From Theobroma cacao (Eukaryota > Streptophyta > Magnoliopsida > Malvales > Malvaceae), in assembly GCF_000208745.1 (NCBI RefSeq), contig NC_030854.1:3351703-3415702 (forward strand): 64,000 nt of DNA, written 5' to 3'. Numbering within the stretch: position 1 is the stretch's first letter; the number at the start of each line of letters is the position of its first letter. Shown piece after piece: positions 1 through 11,072 of the stretch. A program made the translations under genes and the position numbers. The notes below the pieces were generated by a model, which was given only the letters and a program-made list of their open reading frames with translations, did not search any database and was not told the DNA's origin.

Positions 1-2246
1 TGCTTGATGTATTGCATGATATCATGATACCACGACTTACCATCAACCTCTTCTTCAACATTCAAGCAGTGTGCGGAGGCTTCACGGACTTCTAAATCAA
101 AAGGGCGTACATCAGCCGCCTCTTTTATTTTGAACATCGCTGCGAGGGTGGCCAAAGCATCAGCAATCTGATTCTCTTCTCGAGGCAAATGGTTGAAGCT
201 GATTTCTTTGAACTGTTTGCTTAATTCTGTAACCAGCTTTTTATATGGAACTAGTTTAGAATCTCTAGTTTCCCATTCGCCTCTCATTTGACATATCACT
301 AAAGCCAAATCTCCGTAAACATCTATCGCGTCAGCCTTCATCTCAATTGCTGCTTGCAATCCCATTACCAATGCCTCATACTCCGCCATATTGTTAATAC
401 AATTGAAATTCAATCTCGCTGTGGCTGGATAGTACTTTCCATTTGGAGAAATCAACACTGCCCCAATTTCGTGCCCCAAAGCATTGGATGCTCCATCAAA
501 ATACACCTTCCATGGATTAAGTTCATTGGGACCAACCTCTTCTATATGCAAGACGGCCATCAAATCTTCATCTGGAAAATCGAAACTTACAGATTCATAA
601 TCTTCATTAGCTCGATCTGCAAGGAAATCGGCGATGACGCTCCCTTTGATTGATTTTTGAGACACATATACAATGTCATACTCAGACAATAGCACTTGCC
701 ATCGAGCTATTCTTCCAGACAGGCAGGGTTTTTCAAAAATATACTTGATGGGATCTAATTTTGCCACCAACCACGTTGTGTGATACAACATATACTGTCG
801 GAGCCTCTGGGCGGTCCATGCTAGCGCACAACACATCTTTTCGAGCGCAGAATATTTGGACTCATACTCCAGAAATTTCTTGCTCAAGTAATATACGGCT
901 CGTTCTTTCTTCCCAGTTTCATCATTTTGTCCCAATACACACCCCATAGAATTCTTGTTCACAGTCAAATACAAAATAAGAGGTTTTCCGACCTTCGGTG
1001 GCACCAACACCGGTGGATTTGTAAGATATTCTTTGATTTTATCAAAGGCTATTTGACATTCTTCATTCCACTCTCCTGGGTCTCGTTTCCGAAGCAGCTT
1101 GAAGATTGGATCACATTTGCAGGTGAGTTGGGATATAAATTGAGCAATGTAATTCAACCTCCATAAAAATCCTCTCACTTCTTTTTGCGTTTTGGGAGGT
1201 GGTAGCTCTTGAATAGCTCGTATTTTATCCGGGTCCACTTCAATTCCTTTTCACTTACTATAAACCCCAACAATTTCCCAGAAGTTACACCGAAAGTGCA
1301 CTTTGCAGGATTCAACTTGAGTTGGAACTTTCGCAATCTCTCGAACAGTTTCTTGAGATTAACAGTATGATCCCTTTCTGTATAAGATTTTGCAATCATG
1401 TCATCCACATATACTTCTATCTCTTTATGCATCATATCGTGAAACAAAGCTACCATTGCCCTCTAGTAGGTGGCGCCTGCATTCTTTAATCCAAATGGCA
1501 TTACTTTGTAACAAAACGTTCTCCACATGGTTACGAACGTTGTTTTTTCCATATCTTCGGGTGCCATCTTAATCTGATTGTAACCAGAAAAGCCATCCAT
1601 GAATGAGAACAAAGCATGTTTTGCTGTGTTGTCCACAAGAGTATCAATATGTGGCAAAGGGAAGTTATCTTTCGGACTCGCTCTGTTCAAATCTCTATAA
1701 TCGACGCACATTCGAACTTTTTCGTCCTTCTTAGGAACTGAAACTACATTAGCCACCCATTCAGGGTACTTTGCCACCTCTAAAAATCCAGCATCGAATT
1801 GCTTTTTTACTTCCTCTTTAATCTTCAGCAACATTTTTGGCTTCATCCTTCTCAACTTCTGTTTAATAGGCTTGCAATCTGGTCCCATAGGTAACCTGTG
1901 GACAACAATGTTAGTATTAAGACCTGGCATGTCCTGATATGACCAAGCAAACACGTCCACATATTCACGGAGCAATTCTTCTAGCTTCTGCCGTTCATCG
2001 GATGACAGCGAGGTGCCAATCTTAACCTCTTTCTTCTCTTCCCCATTTCCGAGGTTAATCATTTCTATGAGTTCCTGATGAGGTAAAATCTCCTTTTCTT
2101 CTTGTTCCAACATTCTCGACAAATCAGGGGGTAAGCTATAGTCATCCACCTCCTCTTCATTTTTCAATTCATCAATGTTCGGAATTATCTCAAAATCGAT
2201 ATTCAAATCGTTGTCTAGATTGTCTTCGTGTTCATTATTTAAAGAC
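1..2246 (-). pseudogene. Ogre reverse transcriptase and dual RNase H (partial)
   Basis: The RT begins after the putative acceptor with a short acidic linker. The canonical RT blocks follow (CVDYRDLN, PLPHIDTLVD, FSFMDGFSGYNQI, MPFGLKNAGATY, and YVDD near 1400). TAG at 1463-1465 sits where the family normally has glutamine. A missing A in an A-run near 1250 shifts the frame, after which the frame is open to base 1. The gypsy RNase H is visible around 950-620. A second RNase H of archaeal type lies around 520-150, with acidic residues in VYFDGASN, NMAEYEAL, YGDLALV and IADALATL. Integrase would lie beyond the window. Confidence 0.88.
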
Positions 2247-2458
2247 CTGCAAATGGGTAAAGTTGGACGGGTGTATGGGCAAGTATTTATTGGCTAAAAG
2301 AATGGATGAAAGGAAATATGCAAAAAGATTAATGAATTATGAAACACATTATGCATTGTCATTTATTCAAATGATGAAGGTAACAGAAAGCCCTACTTAA
2401 ATAGGAAATTACTCTTAACACCCTTGGGCATATGCATTTAGATAAAATTGTTCATTAC
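2247..2458 (-). other. putative pro-RT intron of the Ogre element
   Basis: On the minus strand a GTAATG donor starts at 2458 and a pyrimidine-rich tract ending TTTGCAG closes at 2247, giving 212 nt. Removing it skips the protease stop codon and brings the protease frame into register with the RT frame, with the split codon joined in phase. Ogre elements are known for an intron at exactly this place. The sites and phase are seen in the sequence; splicing itself is inferred. Confidence 0.65.
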
Positions 2459-3804
2459 ATTTCGGAAGACTTAAAGATGATGGGCAATTTCGTGGCTGTC
2501 CAATTGCTTAGCTCCTCTCCTGGTCGTACTGGATACACCATAGGGATCTTCTCGTGAGGTTCTTCATCTCCGATCATATGGGTTGATAGCTCATCAAATA
2601 TTCGTAAAACCTGATTGACCTTTGGTGGTGCTTCGGGATGAATGAAACCTGCAGAGCGAAAAGTCTCATATAAGTGTGGGATTGTCCGTTCCCCGAATTC
2701 TTCTCCTTTTCCCTCAAGTTGAGCCATCATTTTAATCTTCTTTTGAGCTGTCAGTTTCTTTCTCTCTTCTTTGGTAGGCTTGTACCCCAAACCAAACCTT
2801 TCTTCATTCTTCATTGGAGTTAGAGGACGGTTAATTCCTTGTAAATTCTTTCTTAACCCCAAACCAGCACGGCATCCTTTACCCACAGTCTGCTTAACTC
2901 CCATTTTAGTGGCTACTGACAAACGAGGGGTCGGTATCACTTTTCTTTCCCCCACATAAGTAGCATTAACAAATTCAAAAGATCTGAAAGAGCATTCTGG
3001 GACTTCTTCCGTTGCTTCTACATAAGGAGCAGATGATGGTTGAATAGCTAGTATGTCTTCCTCCGCACATACACTTATCAGTTGGCCTTCAGCTATGAAT
3101 TTAACTTTTTGATGAAGGGAAGATGGTATGGCTCCAGCCATATGAATCCATGGACGCCCTAACAAGCAATTGTATGACGGGGCAATGTCCATGACTTGAA
3201 ATTGGACCTCAAAAATGCAAGGGCCAATTTTTATCGGTAGTTCAATGTCCCCTACCACCTCCCTTGTGGTCCGGTCGAAAGCCCTTACAACCATGCGGCT
3301 GGTTCTCATATATGACACATCTACTGGCAACTTGGTTAAAGTAGAACGAGGCATGAAATTTAAAGCTGAACCATTATCGACCAAGACCCTAGGTACGATA
3401 TGGTCCTTGCATTTGACGGTAATGTGCAGCACTTTGTTACTTTCTCGACTACCCGATGGTATTTCTTCATCATTAAAGGCAATGAAGTTCCCCACTGTAA
3501 TGTTCCCCACGATGTGGTCTAACTTTTCCACTGATATATCTTATGCCACATAAGCTTGGTTCAAGACTTTGAGCAGTGCGTTCCTGTGTGCTTCCGAATT
3601 CAACAGTAAGGACAACAGCGAGATGCGAGCGGGCATCTTGATCAATTGTTCTACCACGTTGTATTCACTGTGTTTGATAAACTTGAGAAATTCACCTGCT
3701 TCTTTCTCGGTAACAGGATTTTTGACTTCATTGTTCGGAGCAACTACGGATTCGTCAACTTGATCCTTGGAAAAGGTATCTGCTTTCTTTAGGCCTCCCT
3801 CTCC
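2458..3804 (-). pseudogene. Ogre protease region with G-patch
   Basis: This continues the gag frame, broken by TAA at 3541-3543, and is then open to 2455. An aspartic protease active site of the Tat type is visible (VLVDNGSALNFMP, around 3361-3399). A glycine-rich G-patch-like segment follows (GLGLRKNLQG and FGLGYKP), which is common at the protease C-terminus of such elements. The protein would process gag-pol. The frame ends in TAA at 2455-2457, overlapping a possible splice donor at 2458-2457, so spliced transcripts would run on into reverse transcriptase. Confidence 0.8.
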
Positions 3805-6060
3805 CTATGCTGATTTCCCTTTTCCAACTCTTTCCGCTATCTTAGGGGAATAACATCGCCCACTTCGCGTTATACCCCCCACACCAGTTAGATCTTCAGG
3901 AGATGCTTGGGGGGCGGATGAAGCTGTGCTCAAAATATTACACTCATAATTCCATGGGACAGCCTTATCGCTCTTGTAAGGGAATGGGCTGGGGACTTCG
4001 ATGGTAATACCACTTCTGATCATAGTTGGGGATGTATCATTCATCGGGCTTCTATTTTCTTCGTAGAAGATAGTGAGAGGTTTAGGTTTGTTCCCCCCGA
4101 ATGAACTTGATGCCACTTCAGCTGGGGTGTCTCCATTTATGGTTCCGACCAAATTCTCTTCAGCTTCTTCATAAAACTCAATTACCGATGAATCCATCAA
4201 TTCTTGCAACTTACGACGAAAGCTATCACAATTTTGAATGGAATGCTCAATTGCCCCCATATGAAATTTGCAAGAGCGAGCGAGATCATGCCCCAATTCC
4301 TTTATGTCGATGGGTTCTGGAGTGATGGCATTTATCTTGGACAACGCCTCAAACACTTTATCCATCGGCGTTTGAATCTCATCAATACCCTTTTTCACCC
4401 TTCGAATCATCCCTTCATGTATGGCATTCACAGTCGGTCTTCCATGATTAGGTAACGGGTTCCCATCAACACTCGAACTGTCTTTTTTGGCAAAATTTAA
4501 AAGCCCTGCCTTAATGAGCGCTTGAACTTTATGTTTTAAAGTAGTGCAATTCTCGGTGGAGTGCCCTTCAATTTTAAAATGGTAATCACAATGCGCATTC
4601 GGATCATACCATTTCGGGAAAGGTGGTCGGAGTGGTTCTAAAGGGGTTCGAGCAAGGAGTCGATTTTCTATGAGTTGTGGCAGCAATGTAGTGTAAGGGA
4701 CTGGAATAGGATCAAACTTTGGTCTTTCTGGGGTAGTTTTAGGTCCTCTTTGACCATGGCCAGGATTATTGGTTGAAGCTACCGGTCTTGGTGGTGGAGT
4801 TTGTGGAAGAACATTGGTTTGAAATGTTGGTTGCGGGACGGGTTGGTACACATATGGGTTTTGTGTGATGTTGCCTATGTGCGGATAGAAGGGTTGGTAT
4901 GGAGGGTACGGGTAATATGGGTTAAAGTTGTGGGCTTGTTGGCTGTCGTGAGCGACTGCTTGCACATCCCCTTCTTTCTTCTTGGGCGTACTCCCTTTCT
5001 TTGAGCTGGCAACTTCATGCCCTTCAATTTTTCCGCTTTTGATAGCTCCTTCTATTATTTCTCCCGATAAGACCAAATCTGCAAAGTTTTTCGTGGCATT
5101 GCCGATCAAGCGCTCATAGAATGGAGCTCGGAGGGTATTTATGAACAAAACAGTCATCTCCTTATCAGTGAGAGGTGGCTGAACTTGCGCTGCTGTATCT
5201 CTCCACCTTTGGGCATATTCCTTGAAGTTCTCGCTTTGCTTCTTCTCCATAGTTTGTAATGACAACCGATCAGGGGCTAATTCAGCCACATGCTTGTATT
5301 GGGCTATGAAGGCTCTTGCTAAGTCTTTCCAAGTCTTAATACGGTTTCGATCTAGCTGTACGTACCACCGAGCAGCTGACCCAGTCAAGCTGTCTTGGAA
5401 AAAATGGATCAGTAACTTATCATCGTGAGACTGTGCAGCCATCTTCCGACAATACATGGTAATATGTGCCATGGGACATTTTGTTCCGTCATATTTTTCA
5501 AATTCCGGAACCTTGAACTTGGCAGGGATCAATACATCCGGCACTAAGCATAGCTCGGTTGCGTCCATGGTACCAAACCTATCAACTCCCTCGATAGCAC
5601 GAAGACGTTCTTCCAACAGATCATACTTTTTCTGGTCTTTTTCATTTTCCCCTGTTTGTGACGAGTCCTTTCTTAGTTTTTCTTGCTCCTTCGGATCGTC
5701 TAAATCTGGGACATTTATTGGTTCAGCAGGATTTATCCCAGAATATGGCCCAAATTGCCCCTGAATCGGTTGATGGCCTAGCGGGGGTGGTGCATTGTAA
5801 TAGACGGGTGGGATCACTTGAGGGTGGACCCTTTGAGAGGTTTGGGCATGTGGTGGAGTGAACCCTGGGGGATAGGGTGGATCTTCCCTTTGGTTTCCAC
5901 TGTCTTGTGCTGGTGGGTTTTCTGACGGAGCTGGCTCTTCGATCGCTCTTTTTCCTTTACTGAGACTCATCATTAATTCCATCATCTTTGCTAACTGTTC
6001 TCTCATTTCTTCCTGAGCTCTTTCCATTCTGTCCATTCGCTCTCTTTGTTCTTCTTCCAT
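3805..6060 (-). pseudogene. Ogre gag polyprotein region
   Basis: The ATG at 6060 opens 751 codons ending in TAG at 3805-3807. The first 35 residues are a charged coiled coil, followed by a proline-rich linker. The retrotransposon gag (capsid) domain follows at about residues 180-310, with the block FEKYDGTKCP, HDDKLLIHFF and SAARWY. Two cysteine/histidine spacers resembling degenerate zinc knuckles lie further on (CDYHFKIEGHSTENC and CKFHMGAIEHSIQNC). The same frame continues open past the TAG into the protease region, so gag and pro were probably one frame originally and the TAG is a nonsense mutation. This is inferred, because some elements do use a stop here. Confidence 0.85.
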
Positions 6061-6344
6061 GATCCTTGCTCGTTGACGCGTATTATGAACACGTTGATCA
6101 CTTGGCTTAGGTGGTCGAGCTATTTTGGAACCTTATTATTGATCATAAACATGAATTAGATGCGTATTTGATGCATGAGTGAACCCATTATCTTTATTTT
6201 TAAATGAAAATACTTATTGCCATGAAATGATGATTTATGCATGTATGAATGATTATGTACTAAAAGTATTCATCACATGACACCCAACAACAAAAGTCAT
6301 CCATTGCATAAGATATTTGTCTTAGATTACAACTCAAAGGCCAT

Positions 6345-8258
6345 CTAGAAATATTCGCCAATCTTATTATAATGGCTATACACCTCATCTAAATACTTGA
6401 TCAACTGTTGCTCTTGTTTTCCAACTGGAAAGATCTGGCTTCTTAATATGTCCGTCTTCCAAGCCATGCTTCTCGCCTTGTAAGCCACCTCCCTCATTTG
6501 CCAAACCAAGTAATCCATCTGGTTGTACTTCTCTGTATAAGCTTGTCTGTAAGATTCACCCCATTCTTGGATTCTGGTGCTCTGTTGCTTGAGGCGCTCA
6601 TATTCCTGTTGATAAGTCGTCATGACCCCTTCGAGCTCTTCATACTCCTGTCTTAGTAATTGGATGGACTCTTGTTGGAATCGCACTTGTCTTCTTAACC
6701 CATCATTGTGCGTTTGAAGTTCATTGCCTCGATTTTCTCTCACCTGTATTTCCCTTTGAAGTTCACTGGTTGTGGCAGAAAACTTATCATTCAGGCTCTC
6801 ATACTTCCCTTCCATTTTCCGGACTTTCTTTCTTTGCTCACTTACTTCTCTTTTCATTTTCTCACACTCTTTTTGGAGGTCTTCATACCGTTGCTTCCAA
6901 CTGGCATTTTCAGCTTCGGACTTCTTTCGAGCCAACTCACTTTCGAGCAAAGCGTCTCGTGGTTCTGGATCAACTGGGCCACGTAGTGCATCTTCTTTCG
7001 GATATACCACATCCTTAACTCGTTGGTCATGCCATATCTGATATCCGGTAGTCACTTCATCGGTGTACCTCCCTTGATCAACTCGGCTAGTTTTCTTCCA
7101 AGCTTGCGCAATTTCCTCGATCCTTTTCAGAAAACCCGGCTCTCCATAAGCAAACTCTAAAGTATTAAGTCGGTGTGTCATCGGTACAAACTGTTCTGAC
7201 CCAAATTGTCTTCTCACCATAATTGGGGCGTAACTGATGGCTCCCCATGGCCCCATTAACGGTACCCAAGGTTCGTTTCCACATTTGTACAAGACCGGGT
7301 GATGCGGCATCCACGGAGCTCTCCATGTCACTTCCACACTCATGAGTTCCCGAAATCTAGAGATCCATTGCTCCTTAGTCCTATTTTCTGGCCATTCACT
7401 CTCACAAAATTCTCTGATAGGGGCGGTTTGCGGATGAAATGGCTTTCTGAACTTATCGACCTTGCATTCAAAGTGACTCACTATCCAGATGGAAAGAAGC
7501 TGTGCGCATCCCACAAATCGTCCCTCACCTTTTCTTCGACAGTAATTCAGTGATCTGAGAGTTTCCGCTAGAATAGAAGGCGAAGGATTGGCCTTGTTGA
7601 CGACTTGCTCGAAGAAGTCTATAATTCCGACTTCTATATGTCCCAAAACTTTGGGGAAGATCACTAGCCCATAAATTGCCAAGGCCATCACAAGCTGTCC
7701 TTGCTCGGTGTCCCGTTGCTTCATGATATAACTACGTAGAAAACTCCACGGGATACATTCATTGTCCCCTTTTTTCCTTAGGTTCTGATCAACTTCCGCC
7801 GAAGTAATACCCATCATCTTGGCTAACTTTCGCCTGTGTCCGGTCTTCTGTCCTCTCCAATATATCTTGTCCGGATTATCGAGATCGATTTGCAGGAGAG
7901 CCGAGTATTCTTCGATCGTGGGGACCATATCCACCTTATTGAACACGAAGCATCTATACGACGGATCCCAAAATTGCACAATGGCCTTCAACAACTGTTC
8001 ATCTATCTGGACCTTAAGGAGTCGAGCAATGTGGCCATATTTCCTATCGAAATTTGCCCGAGTGGTAGCCCCCCACTTATCCCATATGTTGAGCAAATCG
8101 GTGAAGTCGTTCTGTTTGAGATCAAGGTGGACCCTATCAGGTAGTGATGAGAAGTGATCCTTTGACAAGCAATCTCCTTCACTTTGTTGGGTACTCGCCA
8201 TATGCTGAGTCACTTGATAAATTCCATCGTAACTTGAGGATGGCCATGATGACTCCAT
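6345..8258 (-). CDS. Ogre ORF1 protein (extra ORF upstream of gag)
   Basis: The open frame runs from 8348, but the first ATG is at 8258, giving 637 aa. The N-terminal ~370 residues resemble the plant retroelement domain often annotated DUF7745, related to plant mobile domain proteins. Visible blocks are a tryptophan-containing helix near the start (DLLNIWDKWG), FWDPSYRCF and MVPTIEEYSALL. The C-terminal ~200 residues form a long charged coiled coil rich in E, K, Q and R. The function of Ogre ORF1 is unknown. The frame has no stop over 1.9 kb although pro and RT in the same element carry nonsense codons. It lies ~285 bp upstream of gag on the same strand. Confidence 0.8.
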   Translation of the reverse strand: MESSWPSSSYDGIYQVTQHMASTQQSEGDCLSKDHFSSLPDRVHLDLKQNDFTDLLNIWDKWGATTRANFDRKYGHIARLLKVQIDEQLLKAIVQFWDPSYRCFVFNKVDMVPTIEEYSALLQIDLDNPDKIYWRGQKTGHRRKLAKMMGITSAEVDQNLRKKGDNECIPWSFLRSYIMKQRDTEQGQLVMALAIYGLVIFPKVLGHIEVGIIDFFEQVVNKANPSPSILAETLRSLNYCRRKGEGRFVGCAQLLSIWIVSHFECKVDKFRKPFHPQTAPIREFCESEWPENRTKEQWISRFRELMSVEVTWRAPWMPHHPVLYKCGNEPWVPLMGPWGAISYAPIMVRRQFGSEQFVPMTHRLNTLEFAYGEPGFLKRIEEIAQAWKKTSRVDQGRYTDEVTTGYQIWHDQRVKDVVYPKEDALRGPVDPEPRDALLESELARKKSEAENASWKQRYEDLQKECEKMKREVSEQRKKVRKMEGKYESLNDKFSATTSELQREIQVRENRGNELQTHNDGLRRQVRFQQESIQLLRQEYEELEGVMTTYQQEYERLKQQSTRIQEWGESYRQAYTEKYNQMDYLVWQMREVAYKARSMAWKTDILRSQIFPVGKQEQQLIKYLDEVYSHYNKIGEYF

Positions 8259-8988
8259 GTATGCAACTGGATCTACTCTGTTAATGGTTGTCAGGTGACA
8301 AATACTTTTCCTATTATGATGCAAATATGCATATGACAAAAAATTCAAGTTAGCACTATAAACAAAAATTCCAAAAGATGAATGAAAGTAATTAGTAACC
8401 TGATACCTTTATTATTCGCGGAGAAGGATTTAGAACGAGGGGATTATGAAAATTCCTTCATGTGTACCTAGTCAAAAGGTATATTCTCACGGGTGAAGCT
8501 CTACCTAAGCAAAGGTGACTCTCGGTATTCTACATGCTGAGTTTGGGTTGAAAATAGAGCTAAAGGTTCCCAAATCGCTCCTCACTGTCGTCCACACGGA
8601 CTAGTAAGGCACCCCGGTCCTCACCCATTACAGGCTTCAAACGGACTAGGTTCGATTTGAGTGGGAGTCTTCACTAGCCCATGCGGAGGTTATCACCTCA
8701 CGAGAGCGTAGCTACTTAACTCCCTCCTAATTAAGGATAAAGCCCGGGTGGAAGGCTTATGCATGAATGCAAGATGTGTAGTGTGTGAGAAGGAATATAC
8801 CGACCTTGGACCAATAATTTCACATTCCCCTTATCCTAAATTTCCCGCAATTATTAAAATAGTGAAGTAATAATAGCAAAATAAATAAATGCATTAAACA
8901 AAAATATGCAAAATTGATGCTAGGGAAAACAACAAATTATTCAAGGCTAAAGATAACTTATGATTAATTAATGGCTTGACTCTCGAAG
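8259..8988 (-). other. Ogre leader (5' UTR)
   Basis: This is untranslated sequence between the primer site and ORF1. A stretch around 8500-8770 is closely matched on the plus strand at about 24870-25110 in the non-autonomous gypsy element. The shared part includes the segment with GAGAGCGTAGCTAC and the GTAATGGGTGAGGAC-like block. Such shared leaders are candidate packaging or dimerisation signals. No coding sequence was recognised here. Confidence 0.6.
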
Positions 8989-9006
8989 TCCCCAGTGGAG
9001 TCGCCA
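8989..9006 (-). other. primer binding site (tRNA-Arg type)
   Basis: The minus strand reads TGGCGACTCCACTGGGGA two bases after the LTR end. From memory this complements the 3' end plus CCA of a plant tRNA-Arg whose acceptor stem begins GACTCCA. Ogre elements are known to use tRNA-Arg. The same site with one change occurs at 24628 in the second gypsy element. Confidence 0.8.
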
Positions 9007-9008
9007 TC

Positions 9009-11072
9009 TGTCGTGACGTGCGGGTCCGGGAACCCGTCCGCCAGACGCGGGGCGAAAATTAAAATCGCAAGGTGTGGGAGTCGCCACCAATCTTTTTTAT
9101 CTAGGTGTGATTGGTCACCTATTAACTCGATTCTTAATCGACGAAGCCCTAAATTAATTTTAGGTCCGTCGAAAGAACGAGAACTGGTCCACGTTTTTTA
9201 GAGATGGGTTCGGGAGTGCGATTACGCACGGAGAAGGGTTAGCACCTCCGTGACGCCCGTTCTACGAACGGTACCATTTAATCTTAAGTTATCTTAATAT
9301 AGCCTTTTCTTAGTTTAATCCCTATTTTATTAATTAAATTTTTATTGAATTGTCAGACTGAGTTTTTCACTTGGTCTTACGTATGCATATGATGCAAGCG
9401 TAGAATGATGTCGTGACTTGTTTATTTTAAATGATGGAGTCGGTAATCTTTTATTGGAAAATTATTCGAAGACTATCCCAACGCTTTGGTGAAGTCTCGA
9501 AATTCTCCTCACCTAGAGATATCCCCGGAAGAACTCGTCTCTACGAGCTCCTCGGGGAAATCCCATCATCGGGATTCCCGCGCCATTTGCAAAATAAGAG
9601 TGGCATGCAATGACAGTATAAAATGATGGTATCTACATGCACGCGTTTATTGATTATTTAAAAATTTTGATTATTTGTTATTTATTATTTTTTTATTTAT
9701 ATATATACTTTATTTTTTGGTTATTTAAATCCATGTTTGTTGTTGGTCAATTTTTTTACTTGTTTACAAAGCTTATCTAAATAATTAATTAATTAACTTT
9801 TAAACGATTAATTTAACTTTGTTTAGTAATATTTATTTGAATTAACAAAATCTTTCTACATATATTATTTTCTAATAATGACTATTTGACTTAATGGGTT
9901 TTGAAATTTAGAGTTCAGATTTATCCCGACGCTTCGGTGAAAATCCGTCTCGAACTTCGTACCCGGAAAACATCCGCCCGAAAGAGGCAACTCTTTGCCC
10001 CCTTTTTGGCGGTAATACTCAAATATTTTCTTCCAATTATATTATTTATTATTATTATTTATTTATTTTTCATTTTATTATTATCATTTAATTTTTATAT
10101 TTTATATATATTTTTTATTATTTTTTTATCTTAATATAATATAATAATATATATATATTTGCATCATAAATTACTATTATTATTATTTATTTTATTTTTT
10201 GATTTTTAATATTAAATATAAGTGCCCATATTATATAAATATTTATTCCCTAAAAAATAAATGCATTTAAATTAAAAATGGGCTAGACCCAAGCAAAACA
10301 AAACAACAAGGGTTATACCTTGTTGGGCTGCGATTGGCCCAACTCGACGGCCCGTGGGAGCCCAAATCCAGCACCCGGCCTGTTTCTGGAAGCCCGCAAG
10401 GAGAAGTCCAAAACGCACCGTTTTGATGCCTGCGAAGCCGCTCAAAACGACGCCGTTTTGCCTGGTCCTTCCAGCTTCTGCTTGCCTCTCTGAAACGACG
10501 CCGTTTTGCCCACGAACCCTAGGTATTTAATCCCCTTTTCTCTCTTTCTCTCTTCAGTTTCACTCCTCACTTTCTCTCTCTAGCAGCGGCGCCCTCTCCC
10601 CTCTCTCTAAAAATCTCTTCTCTCTTCCGGCGCCGGCGTCCTCCCCTCTCTTCTCGGATTTCTCTCTCTTAGCCGGCGAATCGCTTCGCCTTCCGTTGGC
10701 CGAATCCTTCCCTTCCCGTCGGCCCCTCTCTCTCCTCTCAGATCTCACCCTTTTCTCTTTGTTTTTCTTTGTGTTCTTTTCTCTCTCTTTTCTGTGGCTA
10801 ATCGCTGTTGTTTGTTTCTTTTTTGTGCAGGGTTTTAAAGAGCCGGGTTGTCCAATTTTTTGGACAACCCGGCGAGGGGGTTCTGGCACCCCTGGAGTTG
10901 GTGGCCAGAACCCCCCATCCCGCGTAGTGGGTGGGGGATGGGACGGCGACGGGATGGCTGGGCGTACGCCCAGCCATCCCCCTTTTTTTTTAATTTTTTA
11001 ATATATTTTTTATTATTTTAGTTTATTTTATTATTTATTATATATATATATATATTTTTTAGGGTGTCTACA
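9009..11072 (-). repeat. 5' LTR of the Ogre/Tat element
   Basis: On the minus strand the repeat starts TGTAGACACC at 11072 and ends ACGACA at 9009, the usual TG...CA termini, followed after two bases by the primer binding site. Its start matches the 3' LTR start of the second gypsy element in this window (35682). The U3-side end carries a cluster of three hairpins (10842-10980). The middle is GC- and pyrimidine-rich (10500-10800), and the rest is AT-rich. Only one LTR lies in the window, so no insertion age can be estimated. Apparent ORFs inside it look like by-products of base composition. Confidence 0.85.
10842..10980. repeat. cluster of three hairpins in the Ogre LTR
   Basis: Three inverted repeats follow one another. 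The first has perfect 13-bp arms at 10842-10854 and 10861-10873 around a 6-nt loop. The second has arms at 10876-10890 and 10900-10915 with one bulged base. The third is a perfect 30-bp palindrome at 10951-10980, centred on CGTACG. All lie 90-230 bp inside the 5' end of the LTR (U3), hence near the 3' end of genomic RNA when copied in the 3' LTR. Confidence 0.85.

Larger units (their letters stand above)
1..11072 (-). mobile_element. Ogre/Tat-lineage Ty3-gypsy retrotransposon, 5' part
   Basis: Reading on the minus strand from 11072, the element shows a 2.06-kb 5' LTR, a primer site complementary to a tRNA-Arg 3' end, a leader, an extra ORF ahead of gag, gag-pro, a putative intron, reverse transcriptase, a gypsy RNase H and a second archaeal-type RNase H. 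The window edge cuts it before integrase and the 3' LTR. An extra 5' ORF, a tRNA-Arg primer site, an intron between pro and RT, and dual RNase H are known hallmarks of the plant Tat/Ogre lineage. The element is decayed: there are in-frame stops at 3805-3807, 3541-3543 and 1463-1465, and a one-base deletion near 1250. It is inserted in the leader of a copia element, so it is the youngest layer of a nested stack. Confidence 0.9.

Noticed and set aside
10951..10992. Perfect hairpin followed by a T run on the plus strand, resembling an intrinsic terminator
   Set aside because: Bacterial-type terminators do not apply in a plant nucleus, and the element is transcribed from the other strand. It is kept only as a structural oddity.
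10560..11001. Open frames of ~100 codons on both strands in the Ogre LTR
   Set aside because: They come from a CT-rich, GC-rich stretch with repetitive arginine/glutamate or serine/leucine products and no recognisable domain.
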